Source of the DNA: Dipteronia dyeriana
Taxonomy: Eukaryota; Streptophyta; Magnoliopsida; Sapindales; Sapindaceae
NCBI GenBank assembly: GCA_032871835.1
Contig: CM065295.1
Span: forward strand, 69,310,687 to 69,374,686
Length of the DNA: 64,000 nt
Direction of reading: 5' to 3'
This document shows, piece by piece, positions 47,634 through 59,888 of the stretch. Below the pieces are notes generated by a model. That model was not told the DNA's origin. It saw nothing but the letters and a program-made list of their open reading frames with translations, and did no database searches. How positions within the stretch are numbered: the first letter of the stretch is position 1; every line of letters begins with the position of its first letter. The position numbers and the translations under genes are program-made.

Positions 47634-48443
47634 TTGAAGGAAGAAGTACAGAAAAACTTACGATCTGATTTTGTAGTGAAAAGTGATGGTACATTAGTTC
47701 TAGGTAATAGACTATGTGTACCAAACATTAAGGAACTCAAGAATGAAATTTTAGAGGAAGCTCATTCTTCAGCTTATGCAATGCATCCAGGAAGTACTAA
47801 ACTATATCGTACTTTGAAAGAGCATTACTGGTGGCAAGGTATGAAAAGAGAGATAGCAAAATTCGTCTCTAAATGTTTGATTGGTCAGCAAGTCAAGGCA
47901 GAGCATCAGAAACCAACAGGACTTTCACAACCACTTCCTATTCCCGAATGGAAATGGGAATATGTTACCATGGATTTTGTGGTAGGACTTTCTCATAGTC
48001 AAAGTGGTCACGATAGTGTATGGGTGATCGTTGATCGACTTACGAAGTCTGCTCACTTTCTTCCAATCAGTATTACTTATTCTCTTGACAGATTAGCCAG
48101 AATTTATATTGATGAAATAGTTTATCTTCCTGGGGCACCGGTATCTATAGTGTCAGACAGAGATCCTCGGTTTGCATCTAGATTTTGGTCTAAATTACTA
48201 GAAGCTCTGGGAACTAGACTGTATTTTAGTACTGCTTTTCACCCACAGACTGACGGTCAATCAGAGCATACTATTCAGATATTAGAGGATATGTTTCGGG
48301 CTTGTGTAATGGATTTCAAAGGAAGTTGGGATGTACATATACCATTGATAGAATTTGCCTACAATAACAGTTATCAAGCTAGCATCGAAATGGCACCTTA
48401 TGAAGCTTTGTATGGGAGAAAATACAGAACACCGGTATGTTAG
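47634..48443 (+). pseudogene. Tekay-like integrase
   Basis: The zinc finger reads H-x-H then KCLIGQQVK, so the second Cys of the usual C-L-x-C pair is lost. The catalytic core keeps the three acidic residues: D in VTMDFVVGL, D in SIVSDRDPRFAS, E in TDGQSEHTIQ. The tract ends with PYEALYGRKYRTPVC and TAG 48441-48443; the text continues (GPKLVQVTTEKIKIIRDRL) with more stops. Confidence 0.9.
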
Positions 48444-48749
48444 GATGAGGTAGGTGAGGGAAAGTTGTTAGGTCCAAAACTTGTTCAAGTCACAACAGAG
48501 AAGATCAAAATCATTAGAGATAGATTAAAGGTTGCTCAAGATAGGTAGAAAAACTACACAGATAAGCTGAGAATGGAACTTGAATTTAAAGTAGGTGACT
48601 ATATATTCTTATGAATTTCACCTAGGAAAGGTATATTTCGATTCGAAAAATGTGGGAAGTTAAGTCTGTGATACATTGGTCCGTATGAGATTATTGCTAG
48701 AGTGGGAGCAGTGGCATACCGTTTAGCTTCACCTTCAAAGCTTTCCCTT

Positions 48750-49030
48750 CAGAGCTTTCACGAATTCATGATGTATTCCATGTTTCTATGCTTCAAAAAT
48801 ATATAGTTGATCCTACGCATGTTTTAACCAAGCAACCAGTGAAGTTAAGAGAAGATTTGACTTATGAAGAGGAACCTATTAGATTCTAGATAGAAGGGAA
48901 CAAGCATTACGTACAAAGGTTATTCCTCTAGTAAAGGTGTTATGGAGAAATCATGCAGTAGAAGAGGCGACTTGGGAACATGAAGATCAGATGCGAAATC
49001 AGTATCCCCATCTGTTTCGGCTAGGTAAGT
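48750..49030 (+). pseudogene. Tekay-like chromodomain region
   Basis: Frame-mixed reading with HDVFHVSMLQKYI-type text, then DPTHVL, LTYEEEPIRF, ALRTKVIPLVKVLWRNHAVEEATWEHEDQMRNQYPHLF. This is the C-terminal chromodomain of the Tekay/Del lineage, which in active elements guides integration to heterochromatin. The nested copia starts 7-10 bp after its end. Confidence 0.85.
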
Positions 49031-49036
49031 AAATTT

Positions 49037-49667
49037 TATTGGGTTATGTGAAGCCAGAAACAAGTGAAGAAAACAACTCTGGCAGGTGGCACAGCAATGA
49101 CCGCGGCAGAGGCAATGACCCAGACCGTGGCACACACAGCGAAGAATTCCAAATGTGACATGTTGTGCGTACCGCGGCGTAGACAAGATGCACACACCGC
49201 GGTCTGTGGAACGGAGTTCCACAGGCGTGTTACGCGTTGTGGACCGCGGCGCAGGCATGTGCCCACACAGCGGTCCAAACCGCGGTAGAGACGGGTTTCA
49301 CGAGGAAAGAGGAAATCCTGAGTGCACAAGTAATTGGAATAGGAAATAGATTTCAATTGGGATTTGACTAACCCTAGAGCTCTCATATAAATACCACCAT
49401 TATTTGTAATTAAAATAGAGAGAAGAATATAGCAGAAAAATAGTGCGTAGTGTGTGAGAAAATTGTTGGAGAGAAAGAGCAATTGTAAAGAGACTGAAAA
49501 AGAGACAGAGAGATTGTAATCAACTCTGAGATATAGTGGATTGAGTGCGGTGCGCTCCGTGGACGTAGGCAAATTACTGAACCACGTAAAATCTTTTGTC
49601 TCTTCTTTTATTATTGCTTTCTATTTTGTGTTTAGATTTATGTGCTTGCAATATCTTCTCGACAACA
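49037..49667 (+). repeat. Copia 5' LTR
   Basis: It starts TATTGGGTTATGTG (the 3' LTR has TGTTAGGTTATGTG) and ends TTCTCGACAACA. It contains five CCGCGG words between 49098 and 49282, and TATAAAT at 49386-49392. Confidence 0.9.
49386..49392 (+). promoter_or_regulatory. TATA box of the copia 5' LTR
   Basis: TATAAAT after CTCTCA; the same word is at the matching place in the 3' LTR (about 55816). Confidence 0.55.
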
Positions 49668-49668
49668 A

Positions 49669-49682
49669 TTGGTATCAGAGCT
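49669..49682 (+). other. Copia PBS
   Basis: TTGGTATCAGAGCT, one base after the LTR end. Confidence 0.85.
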
Positions 49683-49747
49683 CCGGGTTGGGGCATATTA
49701 TTCACACAAATCTAGGTTCTCTCGAGGTCATCGATTTCTTCGTGGAG

Positions 49748-50580
49748 ATGGAGTCAGAGAAGGAAACGTACAAAATTGAAAAATTCAATGGTTTGAATTT
49801 CAGCTTCTGGAAGATACAGATAGAAGATTATCTGTACCAGAAGGATCTGTATTGGCCGATAAAAGAGAGATCAAAGGATATGACCGATGAAGATTGGGAA
49901 AAGAAACGAAAACGAAGAACATGGATGATGATGAATTTGAACTCCTGAACAGGAAAGCATTGGGAGCAATTAGTCTCAGTTTGACGAAGCAGGTCACCTT
50001 CAACATAAAGAATCAACATACAACCAAAGATCTATTTGATACCCTATCATACCTATACGAACAACCTTCTGCAGTAAGGAAAGTCCATCTTGTCAAGAAG
50101 TTATCAACCTTGAAGATGGCGGAGGGTCAGAACTTTAAAGATTTTCTGAACCAGATCAATGAAGTAAAGGACGGGTTGTGTTCTTTATCTATGGGGTTTG
50201 ATGAGAATTTTATGGCGGCGTTTCTACTCATCCAAATGCCAGAAAGTTGGAAAACGACATGCCAGTCAATTGCCAACTCATTCGGGAAAGAAAAGTTGAA
50301 TCTTAAGCAGGTAATAAACATGATCATGACGAAAGAGATCAGGATTTGTGAAGAGGGATCAGGGGCATCTACATCTTCAACAATGAGTTTATAAGGTAGA
50401 GAAGGCTGAGGTAGAAATCGAAACACAAGTCAATGGGGAAGATTAAAGTCTAGAGGTAAGTTCAAATCAAGAAATCAGGCTAACTATTCGGGAAACCAGC
50501 AACGAAGCAAAATGGATGCTGAATGTTAGAATTGTGGTAAGAAGGTCATCTCTCGTATGAGTGTAAATCTGAGAAGAAAG
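49748..50580 (+). pseudogene. Copia gag
   Basis: Starts MESEKETYKIEKFNGLNFSFWK (ATG 49748), typical of TNT1/Tork gag. A frame change occurs near 49900, after which NRKALGAISLSLTKQV, TTKDLFDTLSYLYEQ and LVKKLSTLKMAEGQNFKDFLNQ continue to 50394. The zinc-knuckle region (CXNCGKK, 50525-50575) is frameshifted. Confidence 0.88.
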
Positions 50581-50597
50581 ATAAGGGCAAGAGCAGT

Positions 50598-52167
50598 GTG
50601 AACTGTGTATCGGAGGAGTCAGATGACTACCTTATCTGCTCGTTGGAAAGCAAGACGGAGTCCTGGGTCTTAGATTCGAGAGCGTCATTCCATGCCACAC
50701 CTCATAGGGAATTGCTCGAGAACTACATCTCCGGAAATATGGGTAAAGTGTATCTTGGTGACAATCAAGCATGCGACATTACCGGGAAAGGAGATGTGAA
50801 GATTCAACTGCAAGGGTCAGTTTGGTAGCTAGACAATGTGAGGCATATACCGGATTCTTTCATTGGGCAACAGGCGTCAGATGGTTTTGTGACGACTTTC
50901 ACAGGTGATAAGTGGAAGATTTCGAAAGGTTCAATGACAATCGCCCGAGGAAGTAAGAATGGGTCACTTTACACAACCACAGATGGGTGTGGTTCAGTCG
51001 CTATGGTGGAAAGCAAAGACGATCCGAACTTGTGGCATCAGAGATTTGGGCACATAAGTTCTCAAGGGTTGAAGTGTCTGCATTCAAAAGGTAAGTTGCT
51101 AGATTTAAAATCCGTTGAAGTTGATTTCTGTGAGAGTTGCATTCTAGGAAAACAGAAGCGAGTGAGCTTCAAGAGAATCGGAAGAACTCCGACAAAAGAG
51201 AAGCCAGAACTAGTGCACACTGATGTTTGGGGTCCAGCTTCAGTCTCATCAACCGGAGGTAAATTGTACTTCGTCACTTTTATCGTCGACCATTCCAGAA
51301 AGGTATGGGTTTACTTTCTAAAATACAAGTCTGAGGTATTTGATGCTTTCAAGAGATGGAAAGCCAGGGTTGAGAATGAGACAGGTTTGAAGATCAAAAA
51401 GCTGCATTCAGACAATGGTGGAGAATATGAAGACAATGAGTTCAAGAGGTTTTGCTACCAAAATGGGATAAAGCTCAGTAGGACGGTTCCTGGAACCCCA
51501 CAGCAGAATGGCATAGCAAAACGGATGGACAGAACATTGACTGAGAGAGCCAGAAGCATGAGGCTACACTCAGGGCTGCCAAAAAATTTTGGGCAGAAGC
51601 AGTCAATACAGCAGCATATTTGATCAACAGAGGACCATCAAAGCCTTTGGACCTAGCTATACCAAAAGAGATCTAGACTGGGAAAGAGGTAAAACTTTCT
51701 CATCTTAAAGTGTTTGGGTGTGTCTCTTATGTACATGTAGGTGATCATGCGTGGAGTAAGATAGACGCCAAGTCAGTAAAGTGTACTTTGGTGGGCTATG
51801 GAGAGAATGACTTTGGTTACAAGCTGTGGGATGACCAAAACCGTAAGATGATCAGAAGTAGAGACATTGTCTTCAACCAAAGAGTCATGTACAAAGACAG
51901 GAACACACACATGTCTGAGCCGGAAGAGCCAGAGTTTTTTGGACAAATGATGTACAGAATTGAGAGATCATGGAACACATCAAACAGAATGATGAAGAGC
52001 AAGGTGTGCAACCCCAGGTACAAAAATCAATCCCACCTAGAGATGTTCCAATAACACAGGTCCAGAATACATTGAGAATATCAACTCGAACTCTTATACC
52101 AAATAGGAAATACTTGCACTACAAGTTGCTGACAGATGTGGGAGAACCTGAGTACTATGATGAAGCT
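50598..52167 (+). pseudogene. Copia protease, integrase and spacer
   Basis: Protease motif WVLDSRASFHATPHRE (D-S-G-A is D-S-R-A). A TAG near 50826. The pre-integrase HHCC is LWHQRFGHIS...FCESCILGK. Integrase core VHTDVWGPASV, FVTFIVDHSRKVWVYFLK, SDNGGEYEDNEF, PGTPQQNGIAKRMDRTL (usually V-A-E-R-M-N). A frameshift near 51600, then LKVFGCVSYVHVGDHAWSKIDAKSVKC and VGYGENDFGYKLWD. The text ends in YYDEA, where the solo LTR begins; the RT resumes at 53852. Confidence 0.88.
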
Positions 52168-53846
52168 TGAAAGTTCCCGCAAACGTGTGTGTCGATAACC
52201 TAGAGGGGGGTGAATAGGTTTTAATCGAATCAATTACCAATTTTTCGATTAATCAATATTAACACAAATTACCCCAATAAAACAAACATACAACATCAAG
52301 TATAAAGTGCGGAAATATAAATAACACTTGATGTTTACGTGGAAACCCTCCAAATGGGAAAAAACCATGGGCTGATATGTGAGCCACACTAGATCCTCAA
52401 ATCCAATATTAAATGAAAGTTTACAACCTAGGTTGACCTCCGTCACACCCTCCAGTTACTAACCCTTTCACTCTACCCAACGGGCCTTAATAGTGATTCT
52501 TGATCTATTTGCTTGTGCCCTAACCACTTAGTCACAAGACTTAACCTCAATGAAGAGTCAAACACCACCTAAGTGAATATGATAAAATATTCAAACATGC
52601 AAGTAATGCTAGGCAACACTAAATGCTTATCTAGGGATTTAAGAATATCACTAAGTACAATTCCTAGATATCAATGTCTAAATGAATGTTCATAAAGACT
52701 TAACTAGATATAGTTATGCAACAATATATCCTAGTTATCAAACAAAGAGCCAATCAACACAAGTTGTCATTAATCATGGCAAGGACTATAATGCAATCAC
52801 AAAATGCAATCAATGAGTCCTAAACAATATCTAAATGCAAAGCATAGAGATTTAGCTATAAGGGCAAAATGGTCACAAACCCTAGCTATCACAAAATATA
52901 AATCTCAACCAACAAACAACTACTCAAGCATGTTATAAATGCAATAAAACTTAAAAGCATGCAATCAATGAGTAATTAATGCTATTTCTAGGTAAACATA
53001 GCCATTAATGGAACAATTAATTCTAGGTCATGAAGAGATTACCTAGTCAATGAAAACAAGAAGAATCCATGCTTGGAAGATGCAAGAGGATGTTAGATGC
53101 TCATGGATTGATGGTTGGATGAGCCAAGATGAGTTCTTGGAAGCTCTCTCTCTCTAGGAGTTACTTTCCCTCTCAAAGATGTGATTTTTGGCTCATAGGA
53201 AGCAAGGAAGAAGAAGAGACATTATATAAAGAAGCCCTACACGAAATGGCATCGTCTTGGACAAAGGGCAACTGATTCCCGTCATGACCGTTGTGCTTGC
53301 CGCGGCCTAGGCAAGTGTCCAGACCTCGGTAGCGCGAGCTGTGCATCGCCTGGGAATCTCCATTGTCTGGACCGCGGTATAGGCAGTTGTCCAGACCTCG
53401 GTAGAGCCATCGATACAACACTGAGAAACTCCGTTTGGGAGACCGCTGTGCATGCAACGTGCACAGGCCGCGGTAGCAGCAGCGAGCAACGTCTGGAGAA
53501 CACCGCAGTGCATACCGCTGTGGAGGCAATGCACAGGGAGCGGTCCCGGCCACGGTTAAGGGAAAAATGCTCTTCTACGGGTAAACTAAATGCAACAAAC
53601 ACCCAAGAAAGATATATGGCAAAGAGGAACATAATTAAAGCAATTTAGTATTCATGCAAGATGATCAAAGACATGTATGAGAGTGTGTGTTTGCACTAAA
53701 AACTCTTCAGAAAAGGTTAAGCCAGTGATTTACCTTCTGAAGCTTGAGCTGGGTCTTGAGCAATGATGGCCTAAACTACCCTTACACATTAATCCCCAAA
53801 TGTGGTTGTCAACAAAATAAGCCAATCGAAAACTGAGGAACTTACA
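52168..53846. repeat. Solo LTR inserted in the copia
   Basis: It starts TGAAAGTTCC and ends GGAACTTACA, with terminal TG/CA and a 10-bp near-perfect inverted pair. The 5-bp duplication AAGCT (52163-52167, 53847-53851) flanks it, and removing one copy joins YYDEA to CQREDANKWELAMKDE in frame. No PBS, polypurine tract or gene inside. A TATATAAAG word at 53224-53232 suggests plus orientation, not proven. GC-rich CCGCGG modules lie at 53290-53560. The superfamily is not known. Confidence 0.82.
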
Positions 53847-53851
53847 AAGCT

Positions 53852-55375
53852 TGTCAGAGAGAAGATGCGAACAAGTGGGAGCTTGCAATGAAGGATGAGA
53901 TGGAGTCATTGGCATCTAACCAAAATTGGGAGTTAACCATGTTGCCTGAAGGAAAGAAAGCCCTACAGAATAAGTGGGTGTATCGGATCAAAGAGGAGCA
54001 TGACGGTTCCAAGAGATACAAGGCAAGACTCGTAGTCAAAGGTTTCCAACAAATTGAAGGTATCGACTACTCTGAAATTTTTTCTCATGTTGTTAAACTA
54101 ACTACGATCCGGTTAGTGTTAAATATTGTCGCAGCAAAAGGGTTATATCTGGAGCAGTTAGATGTGAAGACTGCATTTCTTCATGGAGATTTAGAGGAAG
54201 AGATATTCATGAAGCAACCATAGGGGTTTGTGGAAGATGGCAAGGAAGAGTTGGTATGCAAGTTGACTAAGAGCTTGTATGGTTTAAAACAAGCTCCCCG
54301 ACAGTGGTACAAGAAGTTCGATGGATTCATGCAAGGGAATAGCTACTTAAGATGCAATACTGACCACTGCTGCTACTTCAAAAAGGTTAAATCCAGCTTT
54401 ATAATATTGCTACTTTCTGTTGATGACATGGTAGTAGCTGGTGCATATTTAAAAGAGATAAATAATTTGAAGAAGCAACTTTCGAGTGAATTTGAGATGA
54501 AGGATTTGGGTCAAGCAAAGTAAATTCTTGGAATAAGGATTAGCAGAAACGAACATGAAAGTACATTGAAGCTTTCACAAGCAGAGTACGTTCAGAAGGT
54601 GTTACAGAGATTCAGCATTGGAAATGCTAAGTCAGTAAGAACACCTTTAGCTAGTCACTTCAAGTTGTCTAAGGATCAGAGTCCGAAGTCGGAAAAAGAG
54701 AAAGACTTCATGGCTAGAGTTCCTTACGCTTCAGCCATTGGAAGTCTAATGTATGTCATGACTTGCAAACCTGACATTTCCCAAGCAGTGGGAGTTGTGA
54801 GCCGCTACATGTCCAATCCGGGCAAGCCTCACTGGGAGGCCGTGAAATGGATCCTAAGATACCTGCATGGTACGACAGAGAAGTGTCTAACCTTCAAGAG
54901 AGATGAACTCAAATTGGAAGGTTATGTGGATTTAGATTTTACTGGAGAAGTGGATCATAGAAGAAGTACCACCAGATATGTGTTTACAATGGTGAGTACT
55001 GCAGTTAGTTGGGTGTCTCAGTTGCAGAAGATAGTGACAATCTCTACAACATAAGCTGAGTATGTGGCTGTGACAGAAGCAAGCAAAGAGCTGATATGGT
55101 TACAAGGGTTGTTAGCAGAGTTGGGATTCGATCAGGTGATGAATGTGTTGCATAGTGACAGTCAAAGTGCAATACACTTGGCCAAGAATTCAGCGTTCCA
55201 ATCTAGGACCAAGCATATAGACCTGTGCTACCACTTCATTCGATCGTTAGTTGAAGAAGGAGTGTTGAAGCTAGTGAAGATTACAGGAACTAAGAATCCG
55301 GCTGACATATTAACAAAGCCAGTCACTACTAAAAAATTAGAGTTGTTCGCAACTTCAGTGGGTCTTCAAGAGTAA
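53852..55375 (+). pseudogene. Copia RT and RNase H
   Basis: RT: MESLASNQNWEL, LPEGKKALQNKWVYRIK, ARLVVKGFQQIEGIDYSEIFSHV, LDVKTAFLHGDLEEEIFM, a TAG at 54221, SLYGLKQAPRQWYKKFD, catalytic LLLSVDDMVVAG (Tyr of YVDD is Ser), a TAA at 54521. RNase H: SLMYVMTCKPDISQAVGVVSRYMSNP, TTRYVFTMVSTAVSW, a TAA at 55052, AEYVAVTEASKELIWL, LHSDSQSAIHLAKN, KNPADILTKPV. Three point stops and few indels, so it is younger than the other copia pieces. Confidence 0.92.
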
Positions 55376-55468
55376 AAACATGGGGAATGAGCGCACCGTT
55401 ATTTATCCACTAAGTCATCAAGGAAGGATGGAGAACTCCTATTGAGTTTCAGTCTTCATGTGGGAGAT

Positions 55469-56096
55469 TGTTAGGTTATGTGAAGCAAGAAACAAGTGAA
55501 GAAAACAACTCTGGCAGGTGGCACGGGGGCAACCACGACGAAGGCAATGACCCAGACCGAGGCACACACAGCGAAGAATTCTAGAGGTGACATGTTGTGC
55601 ACCGCGGTGCAGACAAGATGCACACACTGTGGTCTGTGGAGCAGAGTTCCACAAGCGTGTTACTCGTTATGGACCGCGGCTCAGGCATGTGCCCACACAA
55701 CGGTCCAGACCACGATAGAGACGGGTTTCACGAGGAAAGAGGAAATCCTGCATGCACAAGTAATTGGAATAGGAAATAGATTCCAATTGGGATTTGACTA
55801 ACCCTAGGGCTCTCATATAAATACCACCATTATTTGTACTTAAAATAGAGAGAAGAATAGAGCAGAAAAAAAGTGCATAGTGTGTGAGAAAATTGCTTGA
55901 GAGAGAGAGTAATTGTAGAGAGACTGAAAGAGAGACTGAGAGATTGTAATCAACTCTAAGATATAGTGGATTGATTGTTGTTCGCTCAGTGGACGTAGGT
56001 AAATTGTTGAACCACGTAAAATCTTTTGTGTCTTCTTTTATTATTGCTTTCTATTTTGTGTTTAGATTTGTGTGCTTGTAATTTCTTCTCGACAAT
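55469..56096 (+). repeat. Copia 3' LTR
   Basis: TGTTAGGTTATGTG...CTCGACAAT(A). Several CCGCGG words of the 5' LTR are altered here (for example ACCACGATAG for ACCGCGGTAG, CACTGTGG for CACCGCGG), as expected from loss of methylated CpG. Confidence 0.92.
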
Positions 56097-56133
56097 AATT
56101 TCGAGGACAAAATTTTTATACGGAGGGGTGAAT

Positions 56134-57809
56134 TGTTACACCCAAACCATTTAGGTCCAATAAAGACCCAATTTGAAAAAAAAAAAAGATAGACGTGAAA
56201 TGAAATGTGAATTGGTGAGTAAGCAATTGTAGCTTATATGATTGACAGACAGCTGTGAGCTTAATTAACTAGCTCACAACTTCAACTGTGTCTTTCCATA
56301 CGTATATAAAGTAGGATAAACATTATCAGTTAGAAGCAGTAGAATCAAGCGGAAGAAAGGAAAGAGAAGGAAGAAAACGGAAGAGAAAGTCAGTGGAGTT
56401 TCTCATGTTATTACAGATTTTCGGTTAATTCTTCTTTGATTTCCAGCTTCTAATTGGATTGTGTGATTGTTAGGGAAAGAATACGAAGTAGGGGAACCTA
56501 GCATACTTGGTCTGAATTAAGCTTGACGTCTAAGTTGTGAGTGAATTAAGTTTTCAATTTTGTTTTTAACTCAAAAGTTTCCAGTTTTATGTTTAAAATT
56601 AATTGCTGCAAATCATTTAAGCGTTTTATTTCTTTTAATAATTTATGGCAATTATACAGAGAACTGAGTATGTTTTATGCTTATATTAGCACTTATAAAT
56701 ATTAGCTATTACTTTTACAAATATCAAGAAGAGATTATGATTTATACAAAAGCATCATGTATGTACCATTCCCCAGTTATGATTATTGTCGGCTTTTGAG
56801 GCCGTTCTATAAATGTGTATATCAGATGAGTCGCTCTGCACGTGTATGACCAGATGTAAAGGAGTATTGAGTCGCTCTGTACGTGTATGACCAAAAGTTA
56901 TTCCTGACTCTGTGTTTACACGAAGAAATTCGGCTTACGTATTGAAGATATCCATGGGTACTAATTTGGTGCAGATTAAGATTTTACAAATTATTATATT
57001 CTTGTTCAGAAAAGAGATGCATTCAGTTTATTAAGTACGAAAGTAGATATATTCTATTTTACTATGGAAATCTTTTGACATGATGAGATGATATAGCATA
57101 TATTACTGGATGCATATTGAAAAGTTGTTCAGAAATGTTTTTAAAAGTTTCCATTCACTCACTGGGCGTTAGCGCTCATCCTTTTACTTTAAAAATATTT
57201 TTTCAGGTAGCTGCTCGGTTGTGCGGACTCTTCAGTTTTGAGGTGGGCCACTCGATGACATCATGAAGCATAAAAATCTTTTATTTTAATTTCCATGTGC
57301 ATTTTTAGAGATGTGTGGTCGTCATGGTCGTCATGGTCGGCATGGTTGACATGGTCGGGATGGTAGGCATGGTCGGCATGGTCGGTATGGTCAGAACGTG
57401 GTCGGATTTCTACTCGGCCATGTTCAGATTTCTAGTCGGTCGTGTTCGGATTTCTTTCTCGGCAGTGGTCGATTTCTTGCTCGGCCGTGGTCAGTTTCTT
57501 ACTCGGCCTGGTTGGTTTTCTGGTCGGGATTTTGACTGGTTAGTTTTTAAAGGTGGTCAATTTTTAGTCTGATCGGTCATTTTTTTTGACAACTTTTTGT
57601 AATGAACGGAAGTGGCAATAAAGGACTTGTTGTTATGTACAATTTGTACTCTCCAATACTTTCAATATTTTCCTTATATTCTTTTTTTTGTTTAAAAGCA
57701 GGTATTTTCTATGAAATTTTTAATCGAAATTTCTTTTATCATGCTAGTAAAAGTACATCTCATAGGGCCTCCCTAGTACTCAAGAGAGGAATTGGGGTGG
57801 GTCCTGTCA
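56134..57809 (+). repeat. Tekay-like 3' LTR
   Basis: TGTTACACCC...GGGTCCTGTCA. The ATGGTCGG minisatellite (57315-57393) has more units than in the 5' LTR, while the TCGGTTTCTTGCTCGG array (57450-57520) has fewer. Confidence 0.93.
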
Positions 57810-57814
57810 TTTAT

Positions 57815-57974
57815 AGCATAATATAGCTTAAATTTAGCTTATTATGAAACTCTGCAACTTTAGAATTATCAAGAAGAGATCAAATGATTCCGTTGATTTT
57901 GATACTTTAATCCTCAAGAATGGTATGTGCAACATGTGTTTTTCATTTTAAGATAAAAAAAGGTTTAAATATTA

Positions 57975-58030
<56 letters not shown>

Positions 58031-58121
58031 TGCTTGATTGATCATGAGGTCTGTAATCTTAGTTAAAGTTAAATTGTTAATTCCAAGTTAGAAAATTGTG
58101 TTCTATCTTTAGTCATTAAAC
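57815..58121. other. Intergenic DNA with (TA)n tract
   Basis: AT-rich, no gene. (TA)n at about 57980-58027. Confidence 0.7.
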
Positions 58122-58788
58122 TATTGAAAACAGACAATCAATCAATATACAAAAAATAACATAACCAAAAATAATAATAGAAGAAGAAGAATTTTATACT
58201 AACGAATATATAAACATATATATATAATATTTGCGAACTGTTAAAAAAAAACTGATTTGGTAATCTGGAGATAGAGACTTGCAGTGACTTGCAATGTCCT
58301 AAGACAGAATTTCCCCCCTTCCGGTGCTTAAAGAACGAATGGAGACTGCCCCCAGGATTCTCTCTCAAATTTTGGAAGATAAAAAAAAAAATAAAGTTAA
58401 TGTTTTTTCAAAGTAACTTGTTTCTGAATTTAAAGACATGAGATGTCTGTTCAGAACAGATACAACTTCTGAAAGAAAACAACGTTTATTTGAAAAAGAG
58501 TTGCACTCTTCCTGACAAACTTTAATTTGATTTTAAAAAAAAAAACAAAATTAGATGTCCTTTGGGCCAAGGACCTCCAAGGCCTAGGCACCACCCAAAG
58601 GCATCCCAAGCCCAAGAGCTCATAGTCCATGTATCATCCTTTTGTGGGAGCTCCAATAAGCTTGGGCTCAAATCCAAGCTTGTTGACCATTCGAATTGTA
58701 GTAATCTCATAATCACTTATATATAATGAAAAGACTTTGTTTTTTTTATCGATGTGGGATTGATGGACTGAATCAAACCACTTTAACA
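58122..58788 (-). repeat. Copia 3' LTR (minus strand)
   Basis: In minus reading TGTTAAAGTGG...GTTTTCAATA. It is colinear with 63275-63825 but about 115 bp longer, through extra sequence near 58370-58440 and 58470-58560. Confidence 0.88.
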
Positions 58789-59394
58789 ATACCCCACATT
58801 TAATTTAAAAAAAAAATCAAGACCACATTTTAAATCTGGAATAATCGATTCTTTGAGAGAAATTAAGGTGTCATTCTTCAGGAAAAGTATCTCATTGACT
58901 TGAACTTACCCTTGTGAGATCATATATGATCTACTTAGTGATGCAGTGAAATAAATAACCTTGAACTGTTCACTTTGGTAGTAAATCAAGATAATAAGTC
59001 TCACATACAACACAACTTTAAATACTGTAGTTTATACGTTTGTATTCTTTTTTGTCCTGAACATATCCTGGTATTCACGATAGCTTTAGAGAATTTAGTC
59101 TTTTATTCATTCTCATAAATGCGACCCCATATTTACTATCATATAGGTGATATTTAAGATATATAATATTATAATATCAATGTCATTAAATGCAAAGCAT
59201 ACCCTATACTTCCTTTTATAACATACCAATTATCATAGAAATGAGTATAATGTATGTTATTTTTATTTGAGTTTTTATCAAGCCAGTTTGCCTATTGAAT
59301 CTAGATCATGGGATCTCCAATCTGCTAGGTAAGGTTTCCCCTGATTCGACTCATTCAATTGGTTTTAAACCCATTCCCCTCGATGTCAACTTTA

Positions 59395-59888
59395 TTTGCT
59401 CTCTTGGTAGGCCTTTTGTCAAAGGATCTGCTATATGTTCCTTTGACTTCACATATTAAATAGAAATAATTCCATTTGAGAGCAATTGTCTGATGGTATT
59501 GTGTCTATGCCTAATATGCATTGATTTGCCATGGTATACGGTATTTTTAGCTCTAGCTTGAGCTTCAATATTATCACATAGTATACATATTGTTGTCACA
59601 GGCTTCGGCCACTAGAGTGTCCTCTAAAAAAATTCTTAACCATTCTGCTTCTTCAACAGCCTTATCTAGTGCAATGAATTCTGATTCCATTGTTGATCTT
59701 GTTATACACGTCTGCTTGGAGGATTTCCATGAAACTGCAGCTCCACCTAATGTAAATACATATCCACTAGTTGATTTGGTTTCTGTACTATCAGAAATCC
59801 AATTTGCATTACTACAGTCTTCTAAAATTTGTGGATAGCTAGTATACACCAATTCATAGTTTAAAGTATATTTTAAATACCTTAACAC
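59395..59888 (-). pseudogene. Copia RNase H
   Basis: [62 protein letters not shown], then frame-shifted text with [13 protein letters not shown] and the end ADPLTKGL near 59420. Confidence 0.85.

Larger units (their letters stand above)
49037..56096 (+). mobile_element. TNT1/Tork-like Ty1/copia element nested in the chromovirus
   Basis: LTRs 49037-49667 and 55469-56096, PBS right after the 5' LTR, gag, protease, integrase, RT and RNase H in copia order, and a polypurine-type ATGTGGGAGAT before the 3' LTR. The target duplication AATTT (49032-49036, 56097-56101) is ambiguous by one base. It interrupts the chromovirus sequence GTAAGTAAATTTCGAGGAC. It carries a solo LTR (52168-53846) inside its coding region. 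Confidence 0.93.
38383..57809 (+). mobile_element. Tekay/Del-like chromovirus (Ty3/gypsy) interrupted by two insertions
   Basis: LTRs 38383-40013 and 56134-57809, PBS at 40016, gag, protease, RT, RNase H, integrase and chromodomain in gypsy order. The polypurine tract CGGAGGGGTG lies just before the 3' LTR. Flanking 5-bp duplications ATTAT (38378-38382) and TTTAT (57810-57814) match 4 of 5. Removing 42353-46608 and 49037-56101 leaves about 8.1 kb, a normal size. Several stops and one frame change mean it is dead. Confidence 0.92.

Noticed and set aside
49036..49572. Frames in copia LTRs and leader
   Set aside because: They overlap the LTR promoter region and are not conserved as protein between the two LTRs.
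53173..53648. Open frames rich in Arg/Cys in the GC-rich part of the solo LTR
   Set aside because: They arise from repeated CCGCGG modules; no known domain, and they lie inside an LTR.
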